From contig JBHOQN010000170.1 in NCBI GenBank assembly GCA_042408965.1, forward strand, positions 1 to 64,000: a stretch of 64,000 nt of DNA, given 5' to 3'. Made by a program: the position numbers and the translations under genes. Shown piece after piece: positions 1 to 8,935 of this stretch. Origin of the DNA: Thermogemmatispora sp042408965. GTDB lineage: Bacteria; Chloroflexota; Ktedonobacteria; Ktedonobacterales; Ktedonobacteraceae. Position 1 is the first letter of the stretch, and the number at the start of each line of letters is the position of its first letter. The notes under the pieces were generated by a model. The model was not told the DNA's origin. It did no database searches and saw nothing but the letters and a program-made list of their open reading frames with translations.

Positions 1-2
1 GT

Positions 3-119
3 GGCTATGTAGCAGACCGTGATGTGAACGCTGCCAAGAATATCTTACGGGCCGGGGCACGGCCCTCAGGGACGGTTCCCGATGGGGAACCGGACGAACT
101 GAGAAGCCCCCGCCTTTAG
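3..119 (+). pseudogene. tnpB: C-terminal end of an IS200/IS605-family TnpB (OrfB) protein, cut by the window edge
   Basis: The open frame enters from the left edge and ends at TAG 117-119. It encodes GYVADRDVNAAKNIL followed by a short tail. DRDVNAAKNIL is the hallmark end of the zinc-ribbon/RuvC region of OrfB/TnpB proteins, the RNA-guided nuclease relatives carried by IS200/IS605 elements. Only about 38 residues are visible, so it cannot be judged whether the gene is intact upstream; it is entered here as a fragment. It is followed immediately by the hairpin expected at the right end of such elements. Confidence 0.8.
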
Positions 120-127
120 GCGTGGGG
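107..127 (+). repeat. Right-end hairpin of the IS200/IS605 element
   Basis: Imperfect palindrome: CCCC-C-GCC, loop TTTA, GGC-G-(T bulge)-GGGG. It overlaps the tnpB stop codon. Subterminal hairpins of this form are the recognition structures of IS200/IS605 Y1 transposases, and the right-end transcript is also the scaffold of TnpB guide RNA. The element boundary should lie a few bases downstream, near 130-135; the exact cleavage site cannot be fixed from one copy. Confidence 0.7.
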
Positions 128-141
128 AGTTGTCACAAGAC

Positions 142-462
142 CTACATTATAACAAACGCAGACTGCACCGCCAGCAGCAACGCTTCCCCCTGCCTGATTG
201 CGTGGCCGCCCGCCAGGCCCTCCAGATGCTGAGCCAGCCAGTGCACCAGCGCGATACACCAGAGACGAAACGGCTCGCAGCAGCCACATAGGATCACGAT
301 CAGCAGGATGATGATCACCGGTCCGATCTCCAGCAGTTTGCGCCGCAACGGCAGAAAGGGACGCTCTACGGCTGCCCCGTGGACGATACGCTGCATCCTG
401 CGCTGCTCTTGCGAGGTCTGCCAGAGCAAACGGGTGAGGGGATTGAGCGGATTCCAGGCCAT
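142..462 (-). CDS. Small hypothetical membrane protein (106 aa)
   Basis: Not recognised by family. Residues about 42-62 form a strong hydrophobic segment (EIGPVIIILLIVILCGCCEP) followed by a second, weaker amphipathic region, so an inner-membrane protein with one or two spans is likely. The N-terminus is basic and cytoplasmic in character. The ATG is preceded by AGGAGG at good spacing, which supports this frame over an overlapping minus-strand frame. It lies 62 bp downstream of the glucosaminidase-domain gene and may be co-transcribed with it. It sits next to the IS end, but nothing suggests it belongs to the element. Confidence 0.55.
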   Translation of the reverse strand: MAWNPLNPLTRLLWQTSQEQRRMQRIVHGAAVERPFLPLRRKLLEIGPVIIILLIVILCGCCEPFRLWCIALVHWLAQHLEGLAGGHAIRQGEALLLAVQSAFVIM

Positions 463-524
463 AGACGACCTCCTTCTGTCGCTCAGCCTCGGAGCCGTGC
501 GAGGCTGGCCGCCAGCCTGAGATG

Positions 525-1154
525 CTAGACCAGCAGAGAGCCACTACGCCAGGTATCCACTGCCCGCTTCAGCGTACGGATGTAGGCCGCCACATCGTTG
601 TCATCGGCAGCGGGAGCATAGACCGGCACAATCTGATCGAGCGTGGAGAGACCGCGACGCGCCACGTACTCCTCGGCAATCAGCCGATACCAGTCGATGA
701 AGCCCTCCTCCCAGGTGCGATAGAAGCGGTAGCCAGCATAGCTCTGATATCCCGGAGTCGCCCGAATATTGCCCAGCGAATGCGTGACGCGCGCCACGCC
801 TTCGGTGCCAAAGTGGCTCTCCTCGAGGAAGAAGGCCAGCGCATAGACGGGATCGATATTGTAGGTGACCCCGTCGTCGTAGAGCGCCTGGCCCTTGCCC
901 GCCGCCGGAGAGTTATAGGCTGCCAGCACACGATCAATGAAGTCTGCACTGATCGAGGGACTGCCAACCACGTTGTAGCGCCCGGAGATCTGCTGCGGCC
1001 AGAGGATCAGCAACAGGAGCAGTGAGGAGGCGGCCACGATGAGCAGCAGCCTGCTCCTGCCTCTGCTCGCCCTCCTGCTCCGCCTCTGCCCGGCAGCCAG
1101 GCGCGTGCCGCTTCTGCTCCGCCTGTAGCTGCCTGGTCTGCGGGTCCATGCCAT
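525..1154 (-). CDS. Membrane-anchored glucosaminidase-domain protein (209 aa)
   Basis: A very basic N-terminus (about 35 residues, many Arg) leads into one membrane segment at about 36-50 (LLLIVAASSLLLLLILW), then an outward-facing domain. The part around ALAFFLEESHFGTEGVARVTHSLGNIR matches the mannosyl-glycoprotein endo-beta-N-acetylglucosaminidase fold (PF01832), with the predicted catalytic Glu in the FFLEES segment. That family hydrolyses N-acetylglucosamine linkages in peptidoglycan. Ktedonobacteria have a Gram-positive-like wall, so a role in wall turnover is plausible. No convincing Shine-Dalgarno precedes the ATG, so the true start may lie slightly downstream. Confidence 0.7.
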   Translation of the reverse strand: MAWTRRPGSYRRSRSGTRLAAGQRRSRRASRGRSRLLLIVAASSLLLLLILWPQQISGRYNVVGSPSISADFIDRVLAAYNSPAAGKGQALYDDGVTYNIDPVYALAFFLEESHFGTEGVARVTHSLGNIRATPGYQSYAGYRFYRTWEEGFIDWYRLIAEEYVARRGLSTLDQIVPVYAPAADDNDVAAYIRTLKRAVDTWRSGSLLV

Positions 1155-1306
1155 AGGGTGACGTTTACGCTCCGTGAGATTGCCATTCCTCAGAGAGATA
1201 CGACCACAGCCGACTCCATTATCTCATGGCTGTACAGATGGCCGCCAGCCTGTCGTCAATCTGACGTCATCTCTTCTGCCGGGAGAAAATTATCCGGCTA
1301 GATGAC

Positions 1307-1335
1307 TTGCCACAGGAGCGGCTAGCACTTACAAT
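1307..1335 (+). promoter_or_regulatory. Sigma-70-type promoter for the 1484 gene
   Basis: TTGCCA (1307-1312), a 17-bp spacer, then TACAAT (1330-1335). It lies in the 329-bp gap (1155-1483) between divergent genes and would give a leader of about 140 nt for the gene at 1484. Nothing else recognisable lies in this gap. Confidence 0.55.
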
Positions 1336-1483
1336 ACAGTAAAGTGCAGATCTCAGCCAGAGACAGAGAGAGGATTCTCTCCATTCGGAACGTGGTCCGT
1401 CAAGCAGAGAGCGACAGCAGCACAGGGGAACTGCGGGGCGCGGCAAATGCGCGCTCGATTTCAATAGACTGGGAGCGAGCCTT

Positions 1484-2149
1484 ATGCTTCATCCTTCACC
1501 CACCTATCCGCAGGTTCCGGCGCCCAGGCAGCCGGAACCTGAGCGACGACCGATGATGACACCCAGGCGTCCCCGGTTGGGACAGACGCCGGCGGCGCGG
1601 ACAGTCAAGGCGATTCTGCGGCCACCGATCAAATTCTTTTACTATCTCATCTCCTGGATACGTCTTCATAAGCTGGTCACACTGGGGCTGATCGTGCTCT
1701 TTCTGGCCTCCTGGACCCTGACCAACTTTGCCTTCACGGGCCAGTGGCCGCTGGGCATCGGCAACGATCAGTTCAACTTCCACATCAACGGCGGGGATGG
1801 TGGGGGCGAGAAGGTGAAAGACTGGCTCTATGCCCTGCGCGACGGCGATGTCGCGGCGATGAATCTGCTCCAGTCGAGCTTGCAGATGGCTCAGCCACCC
1901 AATCCCAGCGAGCTGATCAACCAGTTCAGTGAGGCCAGAACCAACCTGGTCTGGAAAGACATCCATGTGGTAGGCGTCTACACTCAGCCCGATACAACGG
2001 TTGATAGCGTCGTCAGCGTTGATCTGGCTGCGCGCGGTCCCGGCGGAGGTACAAAGGGCATTCTGCTCTGGCATTTCACCACCGTTCCCTCGCTCGGCGG
2101 CGCAATCATTGTGATCGACCTGGTCAATTTCCGAAATACACTACTGTAG
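1484..2149 (+). CDS. Hypothetical single-pass membrane protein (221 aa)
   Basis: The N-terminal 50 residues are proline-rich and cytoplasmic in character. A membrane span follows at about 65-85 (LVTLGLIVLFLASWTLTNFAF). The external part of about 130 residues begins with a glycine-rich linker (NGGDGGGEK) and then an alpha/beta-looking region containing a recurring pattern, DWLYALRDGDVAAMNLLQ, that suggests an NTF2-like or DUF4878-like fold. No catalytic motif is seen and I do not recognise a named family. GGGAG lies 9 bp before the ATG. It is followed after 84 bp by the FtsH-like protease gene on the same strand, so a functional link with that membrane protease is possible. Confidence 0.6.
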   Translation: MLHPSPTYPQVPAPRQPEPERRPMMTPRRPRLGQTPAARTVKAILRPPIKFFYYLISWIRLHKLVTLGLIVLFLASWTLTNFAFTGQWPLGIGNDQFNFHINGGDGGGEKVKDWLYALRDGDVAAMNLLQSSLQMAQPPNPSELINQFSEARTNLVWKDIHVVGVYTQPDTTVDSVVSVDLAARGPGGGTKGILLWHFTTVPSLGGAIIVIDLVNFRNTLL

Positions 2150-2233
2150 AGCGCAGCGCTACGCTTCTTAGCAGGGAACACGCTGCATTGTTGTAGATCG
2201 TAGATCACCCCACAGCGAGAAAAGGGACTGCTC

Positions 2234-4102
2234 ATGGCCACCAACAGCAATACAAGCAGGCAGCCCGATCTGGATCAGTCGATCGATCGGGGCCTTGATC
2301 AGTTTGGGCGCTTCGTCCGTCGACGCTGGATCTGGCTGGTGCTCGCCGGGATCGTCGTCTGGTACTTTATCGTCTACATGGTCCCGCAGCTCAGCCCACC
2401 GTCGCCTGGCGATATCCTGCTCTATGGCTTTCAGATCGCCTTCGCCATCTTCTTCGCCGTCGTGCAGTTCGTCGCCATCTTCTGGTTCCTGGGCCGTGCG
2501 CGCGTCTACTGGATCATGCCAGGTGAGACCGGCGTTGGCTTCGAGGACTATAAAGGCAATCCCGAAGTGCTGGAACAGGCACGGCGCATCGTGATGATCC
2601 TGCAAGGCATCAAGGAGTTTGAGGAGATGGGCGGCCAGCCGATCCGCGGCCTGCTGCTCTCTGGCCCGCCCGGCACCGGCAAAAGCTATCTGGCCCAGTG
2701 TATCAGCACGGAGGCGCAGGTCCCCTTCGGCTACGCCAGCGCTGCCAGCTTCCGCGCCATGTTCGTGGGCATGGACGTGCTGCAGATTCGCCGCCTCTAC
2801 AGCCGCGCACGCCGCCTGGCTCGCGAGTACGGTAGTTGTGTGCTCTTCCTCGACGAGATCGACGCCATCGGCGGTTCGCGCACCCGTGGCGGCGGCTCCA
2901 TGGCGATCGGCGGCGGTATCTTCGGGGGGATGATGGGCATGGGCGGCCTCAATCAGCTGCTGATCGAGATGGACCCGCCCAACATCGAGACTGGCTGGTT
3001 CAAGAAGATCCTGCGGGTCCTCGGCCTCTATCACGGGCGCGTCCAGAATCAGCCTGTGCTGACCATCGGCGCCACCAACGTACCGGAGTCACTCGACGCC
3101 GCCCTGCTGCGTCCCGGCCGCTTCGACCACCGTATTCATGTCGCTCCCCCCACCGATAAGTACCGCGGCGAGGTGATCGAGTACTACCTGAATAAGATCA
3201 AGTATGATCCTGACATCTCGATCAGTCTGCTGGTCTACCGCATGAATGGCTATACGCCCGTCGCTATCAAACACGTCATCAACGAGGCCGCGATCATCGC
3301 CTGCTTCGACGGGCGCGACACGGTGACCTACCGCGACATCGTGGAGGCCCAGGATATTCACGAGCTGGGCTACCGCCGCGAAAGCGACCTGGCGCCCATC
3401 GAGCGCAGGCGCATTGCCTATCATGAGGCCGGTCACGCTGTGGCAGCTTACTATCTGCTGGAGCGCTACTTCCCGGCCTACGTCACGATTCACCAGCGCA
3501 GTGGCCTCGAGGGGGCTGAGGCCTTCGCTCTGCCACGTCCCAAAGAGACCATTAAGACGCACAATAAAGAGGAGCTGCTGGCTGAGATCCAGGTCAGCCT
3601 CGCCTCGCGCGCTGCTGAGGAACTCTTCCTCGACACCAACCTGGATGGCGTGGCCGGGGACCTCATGCACGCTACCCGCATCGCCACGGCCTACGTCGGC
3701 CTCTACGGCATGGACAACAGTCTCTTCTCCTACGGGGCCTTCATCGAGATCGGCGGCAGCGCTGGACTGAATGCCCCCCGCCTGACAGAGCGCGTGGAGG
3801 CCGTGCTGCAATCACAGCTACGGGCCGTCAAACGGCTGCTGCAGGAGCACCGCGAGGCGCTGATCGCCGTCGCCGAGGCGCTGATCGATCGCGACGAGCT
3901 GACTGCCGAGGACGTGAAAGAGTTGATCGATGCGGCTGACGCGCGCCGCGTGACGGTGGAGATTCTGCCCGAATTTGAGCCGATCCTGAGCCGGGTCAAC
4001 GGCCATAGCAATGGCTACAGCACCGACGGCCTGGCAGGTCAGGGAACTGATGGGCATCATGCGCTGCCGGCACCCGCTCCCTCTACGGAGCAGGAGCGCT
4101 AA
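2234..4102 (+). CDS. FtsH-like membrane AAA+ zinc metalloprotease (622 aa)
   Basis: Two membrane segments near the N-terminus (about 32-50 and 61-86) are followed by an AAA+ ATPase with Walker A GPPGTGKS (144-151) and Walker B VLFLDEID (203-210). The arginine-finger region RPGRFDH follows, then an M41 peptidase domain. HEAGH (397-401) supplies two zinc ligands and the catalytic Glu. Asp476 in GVAGDLMHAT fits the third ligand. Family members degrade misassembled membrane proteins and selected soluble substrates using ATP. It differs from canonical FtsH in a Gly/Met-rich insertion after Walker B (about 213-238) and in a second insertion near 250-273, so it is a divergent paralogue rather than certain housekeeping FtsH. 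RBS GAGAAAAGGGAC precedes the ATG. A strong terminator follows. Confidence 0.85.
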   Translation: MATNSNTSRQPDLDQSIDRGLDQFGRFVRRRWIWLVLAGIVVWYFIVYMVPQLSPPSPGDILLYGFQIAFAIFFAVVQFVAIFWFLGRARVYWIMPGETGVGFEDYKGNPEVLEQARRIVMILQGIKEFEEMGGQPIRGLLLSGPPGTGKSYLAQCISTEAQVPFGYASAASFRAMFVGMDVLQIRRLYSRARRLAREYGSCVLFLDEIDAIGGSRTRGGGSMAIGGGIFGGMMGMGGLNQLLIEMDPPNIETGWFKKILRVLGLYHGRVQNQPVLTIGATNVPESLDAALLRPGRFDHRIHVAPPTDKYRGEVIEYYLNKIKYDPDISISLLVYRMNGYTPVAIKHVINEAAIIACFDGRDTVTYRDIVEAQDIHELGYRRESDLAPIERRRIAYHEAGHAVAAYYLLERYFPAYVTIHQRSGLEGAEAFALPRPKETIKTHNKEELLAEIQVSLASRAAEELFLDTNLDGVAGDLMHATRIATAYVGLYGMDNSLFSYGAFIEIGGSAGLNAPRLTERVEAVLQSQLRAVKRLLQEHREALIAVAEALIDRDELTAEDVKELIDAADARRVTVEILPEFEPILSRVNGHSNGYSTDGLAGQGTDGHHALPAPAPSTEQER

Positions 4103-4110
4103 GCCGACTG

Positions 4111-4149
4111 AAGGGGATACGCCTGGTTCGTATCCCTTTCTCTTTTTTT
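4111..4149 (+). terminator. Rho-independent terminator after the FtsH-like gene
   Basis: An 11-bp stem, AAGGGGATACG (4111-4121) and CGTATCCCTTT (4129-4139), with a 7-nt loop is followed by a T-rich tract (4137-4149). It begins 8 bp after the stop codon and is the clearest intrinsic terminator in the window. Confidence 0.92.
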
Positions 4150-4347
4150 GGGAGCCAGACCACGATGCGAGCCTGACAACGAGCGGCCTCCTCTCCAACG
4201 GGCAGCGCGCCGAACGCCAGCAGCGGAGATGTTCTCTCCGTCCTCCCCGTCTCCCCCTCTCAGCCAGTGGTCAGCAGCCTCAGAGTGGACTATGATAGAG
4301 AGAGGAGGGGCGATGCTCAGGCTATTCTTAGCAACGGAGATGATCCT

Positions 4348-4458
4348 ATGCAGCGCAAACGAACCTTCAGTACGATGGAGATCGTACTTCTGGGAGTTCT
4401 CATCGGCTCCCTTATCCTCTCATACCTGCAAGCTCGTCGTCAGGGCGAGCAGCGCTGA
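4348..4458 (+). CDS. Small membrane peptide (36 aa)
   Basis: An ATG at 4348, preceded by GGAGA at about 6 bp, opens MQRKRTFSTMEIVLLGVLIG and continues with ILSYLQARRQGEQR. The layout is a basic N-tail, one membrane span of about 15 residues, and a basic C-tail. An in-frame upstream start at 4267 would add 27 residues of unlikely composition, so the internal ATG with its RBS is preferred. The family is unknown. It stands alone between a terminator and the next gene. Confidence 0.45.
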   Translation: MQRKRTFSTMEIVLLGVLIGSLILSYLQARRQGEQR

Positions 4459-4810
4459 GCGGAGCCTAGCACCGCCAGCTTCGCCTCACGCTGCAGTGAC
4501 ATGACCTATCAGTAGAAGGCTGCGCCCTCTCCGGCTGCAGCCTTCACGCTTCGCTGGCCGCGTCCTGCTCCGCCACCAGTTGCTCCTGCGCCAGCTTCCA
4601 GGCGGCAAGCGACTCAGGTGGGCAAGTCAGAAAACTCATGATATCATAAGCGGAGGAGAGCAAGGTTCCAGACGCCGCGCTCTGCTGGCAGTCGCGCTGC
4701 CACGTTAGCGCTGCCACGTCAGTGTCACACGCCGCCAGCAAGCGCCAGCCCCGGCTCTCACACACAGACCGAACCGCGCATGCCAGACCAGACGAAAGAG
4801 AGTTCCTGCC
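4459..4810. other. Intergenic region, no convincing gene
   Basis: The 352 bases hold a 73-codon minus-strand frame (4544-4765) that starts at GTG without a good RBS and has no recognisable family. There is also a 10-bp palindrome ATGATATCAT at 4638-4647. I see no promoter with confidence. Confidence 0.4.
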
Positions 4811-6478
4811 ATGACTACGATAACCTCGGGCGAAGACAGACCACAGACCGAGATGGGCACGACGCCGGCCGCCGGCAACCCGCTGCAGAAATGGTTGCTG
4901 GTGCTCGTCGTCTTTGTGGCCGGTGCCGCCTCCCTGGGGGTCGAGATGGCCGCTTCACGCCTGCTCGCTCCTTACTTCGGCTCCTCCCAGTTCGTATGGG
5001 CGGCTCTGATCGGCCTCATTCTGCTCTATCTGACCTCTGGCTACTACCTGGGCGGGCGCCTTGCCGACCGCTTCCCACGGCCCGTGGTCTTCTACAGCCT
5101 CACCACCTGCGCGGCGTTCGTGATCGGGCTGATCCCCTACATCTCACGCCCGATCCTGCTCTGGTCGCTTAACGCCTTCGCAACCTACTCGGCCAGCGTT
5201 TTCATCGGCTCCCTGGCGGCGGTCATCCTTCTCTTCGCCATCCCTGTCATCCTGCTGGGCTGTGTCTCGCCCTTCGCCATTCGCCTGCTGCTCCAGCAGG
5301 TCGGTCAGTCCGGTCGGCTGGCCGGACAGCTCTACGCTATCTCCACGGCCGGCAGCATCTTTGGCACCTTCCTGCCCGTGCTCTGGCTCATTCCGAACTA
5401 CGGGACACGCTTCACCTTTCTGGTCACTGCCATCGCCCTGCTGCTGGTCTCGATCCTCGGCCTGCTGGGGGCCAGCCTGGCAGCGCGCACGGCGGCGACC
5501 GCGGGCAAGCCAGCAGCGCGCCTGAACAAGAAGAGCCTGCTCTCCCTCCTGCTCCTGATCCCCCTCGGCCTGGAGTTCTTCACCCTGCATGGTCCCATCA
5601 AGCCACCCGCAGGCAGCAACGGCGGCGGCGTGCTGATCGCGGAGCGCGAGTCGGACTATAACTACATCCAGGTTGTGCGCGTGGGTGATGAGATGCAGCT
5701 CATCCTCAACGAGGGTGAAGCCGTGCACTCCGTCTATGATCCCCGCCAGATTCTCACTGGTGGCCCCTGGGACTACTTCATGGTCGCTCCCTACTTCAAT
5801 CGCCCACCGTACACGCCCTCCATGCTGCACCGCGTGGCGATCATCGGCCTGGGGGCCGGCACGATCCCGCGCGAGATCACCGCGGCCTACGGCCCCCTGC
5901 CCATCGACGGCGTCGAGATCGACCCGACCATCGTTGAGATGGGACGCCGCTACTTCGCCATGAACGAGCCAAACCTCAACGTCATTATCCAGGACGGCCG
6001 CTACTTTCTACGTACCACCACGCAGAAATACGACCTGATCGGCATTGATGCCTATCAGCAGCCCTATGTGCCGTTCCAACTGACCACTCAGGAGTTCTTC
6101 AGCGAGGTGCGCGCTCACCTCACGCCAACGGGCGTCGCCGTCATCAACGCCGGCCGCACACGCCATGACTATCGCCTGGTAGAGGCCCTGGCCCAGACGA
6201 TGCATGCCGTCTTCCCAGACGTCTACATCATCGATACGGCGCGCTTTGAAAACAGCATCATCGTGGCCACTAACGCCCGGACGGCCCTCAACGATTTCGC
6301 GATCAACACCGCGCCGTTGAGCAATCCTCTGCTCCAGAGCGTCGCTCAGAGCAGCCTGGCCTTTGGAAACATCCGCGAGGAGCAGGGCCGACACGTCTAC
6401 TTTACGGACGATCGCTCTCCCGTGGAGCAATTGATCGACCAGATCATTCTCGATGCCATCCGCACCGGCGATGAGTGA
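4811..6478 (+). CDS. Membrane-fused spermidine-synthase-like protein (555 aa)
   Basis: The N-terminal 250 residues hold about 7-8 hydrophobic segments, resembling the MFS-like or spermine/spermidine-synthase membrane module. The C-terminal 280 residues are a Rossmann methyltransferase-like fold. The SAM-binding glycine loop is GLGAGTIPREI, then the acidic VEIDPTIVEMGRRYF strand end and VIIQDGRYFL, as in spermidine synthases (PF01564). In true aminopropyltransferases the catalytic Asp lies in a DxxDP motif. Here the equivalent IGIDAYQQPYVPF is altered, so a classical putrescine aminopropyltransferase activity is uncertain. Such fusions are common but functionally undefined. The start is supported by a weak purine-rich RBS (GAAAGAGAG). 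Confidence 0.75.
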   Translation: MTTITSGEDRPQTEMGTTPAAGNPLQKWLLVLVVFVAGAASLGVEMAASRLLAPYFGSSQFVWAALIGLILLYLTSGYYLGGRLADRFPRPVVFYSLTTCAAFVIGLIPYISRPILLWSLNAFATYSASVFIGSLAAVILLFAIPVILLGCVSPFAIRLLLQQVGQSGRLAGQLYAISTAGSIFGTFLPVLWLIPNYGTRFTFLVTAIALLLVSILGLLGASLAARTAATAGKPAARLNKKSLLSLLLLIPLGLEFFTLHGPIKPPAGSNGGGVLIAERESDYNYIQVVRVGDEMQLILNEGEAVHSVYDPRQILTGGPWDYFMVAPYFNRPPYTPSMLHRVAIIGLGAGTIPREITAAYGPLPIDGVEIDPTIVEMGRRYFAMNEPNLNVIIQDGRYFLRTTTQKYDLIGIDAYQQPYVPFQLTTQEFFSEVRAHLTPTGVAVINAGRTRHDYRLVEALAQTMHAVFPDVYIIDTARFENSIIVATNARTALNDFAINTAPLSNPLLQSVAQSSLAFGNIREEQGRHVYFTDDRSPVEQLIDQIILDAIRTGDE

Positions 6479-6534
6479 AGTCGTCAGCGCCGCGTGCCTG
6501 ATGCTAGATCAATCTGTCTGTCTGGAGGAATACC

Positions 6535-7347
6535 ATGTCAATCAACCCCATCGATCTGAGCCACATGCGCGTGCTGGACCTCTCCCAGAACTGGGACATC
6601 CATACGCCAGGCTTTGCGACCTATGAAGGCCCTACTGTGAAGTGGATCAAACGGGTGGCCTTCGATAAGGTCGGGGGACAACATATTTCATCGACGCTGC
6701 ACGTCGGAACGCACCTGGACGCGCCCCTGCACTTCATGACCAATGGGCAGGACATCGGCAGCATTCCCCTGGAGAAGCTGGTCGGACCCGGCGTGGTCGT
6801 CGATCTGGAGGCTCTGGGGATCGGTGACTACGATATTTATACCTCGGCCCACTTCGAGGCATGGGAGCGCAAGACTGGTCTGCGCATCCAGCCGGGGGAT
6901 ATCGTCGTGGTGCACACCGGCTATCATAAATACTACCCCAGCAACTGGTATGGCGAGACAGAGCCTGACGAGACTCGCTATTTCATCAAGCATCCGGGAC
7001 CGACGCGCGAGTTTGTCAACTGGGTACTGGAGCGCCAGATCTCCTGGTTCGCCATCGACGCAGGCTCGATGGACCATCCGATGAACACCGTGATCCGCAA
7101 GGTGCGTCCGGACCTGGCGGCGAAATGCGCCGCGAAGCTGGGGCGCCCCCTGGAAGAGATCTGGCCCGATGACGACCTGCAATTGATGCATTACGATCTC
7201 TTTCCGCATGGCGTCTTCCATGTCGAGAACGCCGGCGGGATGATCGATGAGGTGCTGGACCAGCGCGTCTGGATCGGCTGCTTCCCCTGGAAGTTCAACG
7301 GCGGCGAGGCCGCTTTCTGTCGCCTGGTGGCTTTTGTCGGCCGGTAA
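6535..7347 (+). CDS. Cyclase-family / kynurenine-formamidase-like metal hydrolase (270 aa)
   Basis: It belongs to PF04199. The metal motif HVGTHLDAPLHF (HxGTHxDxPxH) lies near residues 57-68, with the conserved DLSQNWDIHTPGF opening and a late His region. Family members hydrolyse N-formylkynurenine or cyclic amides and esters. Which substrate applies cannot be told from sequence, and no tryptophan-degradation genes are nearby. A clear GGAGG lies before the ATG. The gene is convergent with glutamine synthetase. Confidence 0.85.
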   Translation: MSINPIDLSHMRVLDLSQNWDIHTPGFATYEGPTVKWIKRVAFDKVGGQHISSTLHVGTHLDAPLHFMTNGQDIGSIPLEKLVGPGVVVDLEALGIGDYDIYTSAHFEAWERKTGLRIQPGDIVVVHTGYHKYYPSNWYGETEPDETRYFIKHPGPTREFVNWVLERQISWFAIDAGSMDHPMNTVIRKVRPDLAAKCAAKLGRPLEEIWPDDDLQLMHYDLFPHGVFHVENAGGMIDEVLDQRVWIGCFPWKFNGGEAAFCRLVAFVGR

Positions 7348-7366
7348 GGGCTCCTCTGCGCTTCCT

Positions 7367-7388
7367 GCTCGCCACCCTGAAGGCGAGC
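7367..7388. terminator. Possible bidirectional hairpin between convergent genes
   Basis: GCTCGCC (7367-7373), an 8-nt loop and GGCGAGC (7382-7388) lie between the ends of the cyclase-family gene and glutamine synthetase. There is no U-tract on either strand, so termination is only suggested by position. Confidence 0.3.
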
Positions 7389-7449
7389 GGGGAGCGCGAT
7401 ATACCGCGGCGAGATGCGGCCTCCTCACGACGCACCCCTGCCCCGGTGT

Positions 7450-8841
7450 TTAGAAGATCGGCAGATAGCGCTCAAGCTCCCAGGGGTGGACATACTTGCG
7501 ATACTCATTCCACTCGATGGACTTGGCCTCCAGAAAGCCCTCATAGATCAGGTCGCCCAGAGTATCGCGAATGAGCGCATCCTGGCGGAGATCTTCCAGA
7601 GCCTCCCCCAGAGTAGCGGGCAGCCGCGAGAGACGGCTGAGCGGCTCGCCCTCGTCGCGCAGAAAGAGGCTTTCATCCATCGCTGGCGGCAGCGGGAGCT
7701 GGTGCTGAATGCCATCCAGGCCGGCGCGCAGCATGACGGCCAGCGCGAGATAGGGGTTGCAGCTGGGGTCGCAACTGCGCAGCTCAATGCGCGCCGAGAG
7801 CTGGCGCTCTCTGCCGGGCCGCGGCACGCGAATGAGGGCCTCACGATTGACGCGCCCCCAATTGACGTAGACTGGCGCCTCATAGCCGGGCACCAGCCGC
7901 TTATAGGAATTGACCAGGGGGGCGACAATCGCGCACATACCGCGGGCATGCGCGAGCTGGCCCGCCAGGAAGTGACAGCCCACCGCTGAGAGGCCATACT
8001 CACCGTGTTCGTCGAAAAAGGCATTGGCCCCCGTTTTGATGTCGATCAACTGCTGATGCGTGTGCAGGCCAGAGCCACTGACATTGTAGAAGGGCTTGGG
8101 CAGAAAGGTCGCGTAGAGGCCTTGCTGAGCCGCAATGGCTTTCAGCACATACTTCGCCGTCATCAGACTATCGGCGATATAGAGGGCATCGCCAGCCGCA
8201 AAATCCAGCTCATGCTGGCCGGCCGCCACTTCATGATGGCTGGCCTCTATGGTAATCCCCATCTGCTGGAGCGCCTGGACCATCTGGCGGCGCACCGTTG
8301 CAGCCAGATCCGTCGAGAGATCAAAGTAGCCGCCGCGATCGTGAGGGAGCGGCGTCGGCCCGCCGTCCTCAAAGCGCAGCAGGAAGAATTCCAGCTCAGG
8401 GGCCACCTGGAAGCGATAGCCCAGCGCTTCGGCCTGCTCCAGCGAGCGCAGCAGGGTGGCCCGCGGGTCACCATCAAACGGCTCCCCCTCAGGGGTCAGG
8501 ACATTACAGATCACGCGCGCGATCACATCCCCGGCCGTCATCAGCGCCTCCATCTCCTGATTCAGGACCTGGGGACGCACGTGTACCGGTAGCACGGCGA
8601 AGGTCCGTATATCGGGGAAGAGATACATATCGCTCTCAGCTACGCGCGCGAACGCCTCGATCGAGGAGCCATCAAACCATTTTCCATGCTCCAGACAATC
8701 TGGGAACTGCTCTACAGGGATCGTCACGCACTTCGCCATGCCCACCACATCGGTAAATTCAAGATTGACGAAGCGCACCCGCTCCTTCTCGATGGTTGTC
8801 ATGACACGTTTCACAATCGCCTGATCCTGCTGCTCCGCCAT
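7450..8841 (-). CDS. glnA: Glutamine synthetase, type I-like (463 aa)
   Basis: It makes glutamine from glutamate, ammonia and ATP in the cytoplasm. The beta-grasp N-terminus includes KWFDGSSIEAF. The metal/ATP-binding signature includes APELEFFLL and EASHHEVAAGQHELDF. The substrate region is NSYKRLVPGYEAP, and late ATP-site residues lie around RIELRSCDPSCNPYLAL. The adenylylation-loop tyrosine motif of GSI-beta enzymes is not seen, which fits the GSI-alpha type. I chose the ATG at 8841 because AGGAGG lies just upstream of it; a longer frame from 8871 has no RBS. The usual RxPDP is RSCDPS here, a small oddity near the active site. A palindrome at the predicted promoter suggests repressor control. 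Confidence 0.9.
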   Translation of the reverse strand: MAEQQDQAIVKRVMTTIEKERVRFVNLEFTDVVGMAKCVTIPVEQFPDCLEHGKWFDGSSIEAFARVAESDMYLFPDIRTFAVLPVHVRPQVLNQEMEALMTAGDVIARVICNVLTPEGEPFDGDPRATLLRSLEQAEALGYRFQVAPELEFFLLRFEDGGPTPLPHDRGGYFDLSTDLAATVRRQMVQALQQMGITIEASHHEVAAGQHELDFAAGDALYIADSLMTAKYVLKAIAAQQGLYATFLPKPFYNVSGSGLHTHQQLIDIKTGANAFFDEHGEYGLSAVGCHFLAGQLAHARGMCAIVAPLVNSYKRLVPGYEAPVYVNWGRVNREALIRVPRPGRERQLSARIELRSCDPSCNPYLALAVMLRAGLDGIQHQLPLPPAMDESLFLRDEGEPLSRLSRLPATLGEALEDLRQDALIRDTLGDLIYEGFLEAKSIEWNEYRKYVHPWELERYLPIF

Positions 8842-8935
8842 GTGCTGCCTCCTGGATGCCCGGCGGGGCATCGCTCATCACTCTGCTCTCTTGTGAGCCT
8901 GTAATCAGTGTACGCAATGATCCAATTACTCAGCG

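Noticed and set aside
4544..4765. 73-aa minus-strand frame
   Set aside because: GTG start, no good RBS, no family; kept only as a note in the intergenic entry.
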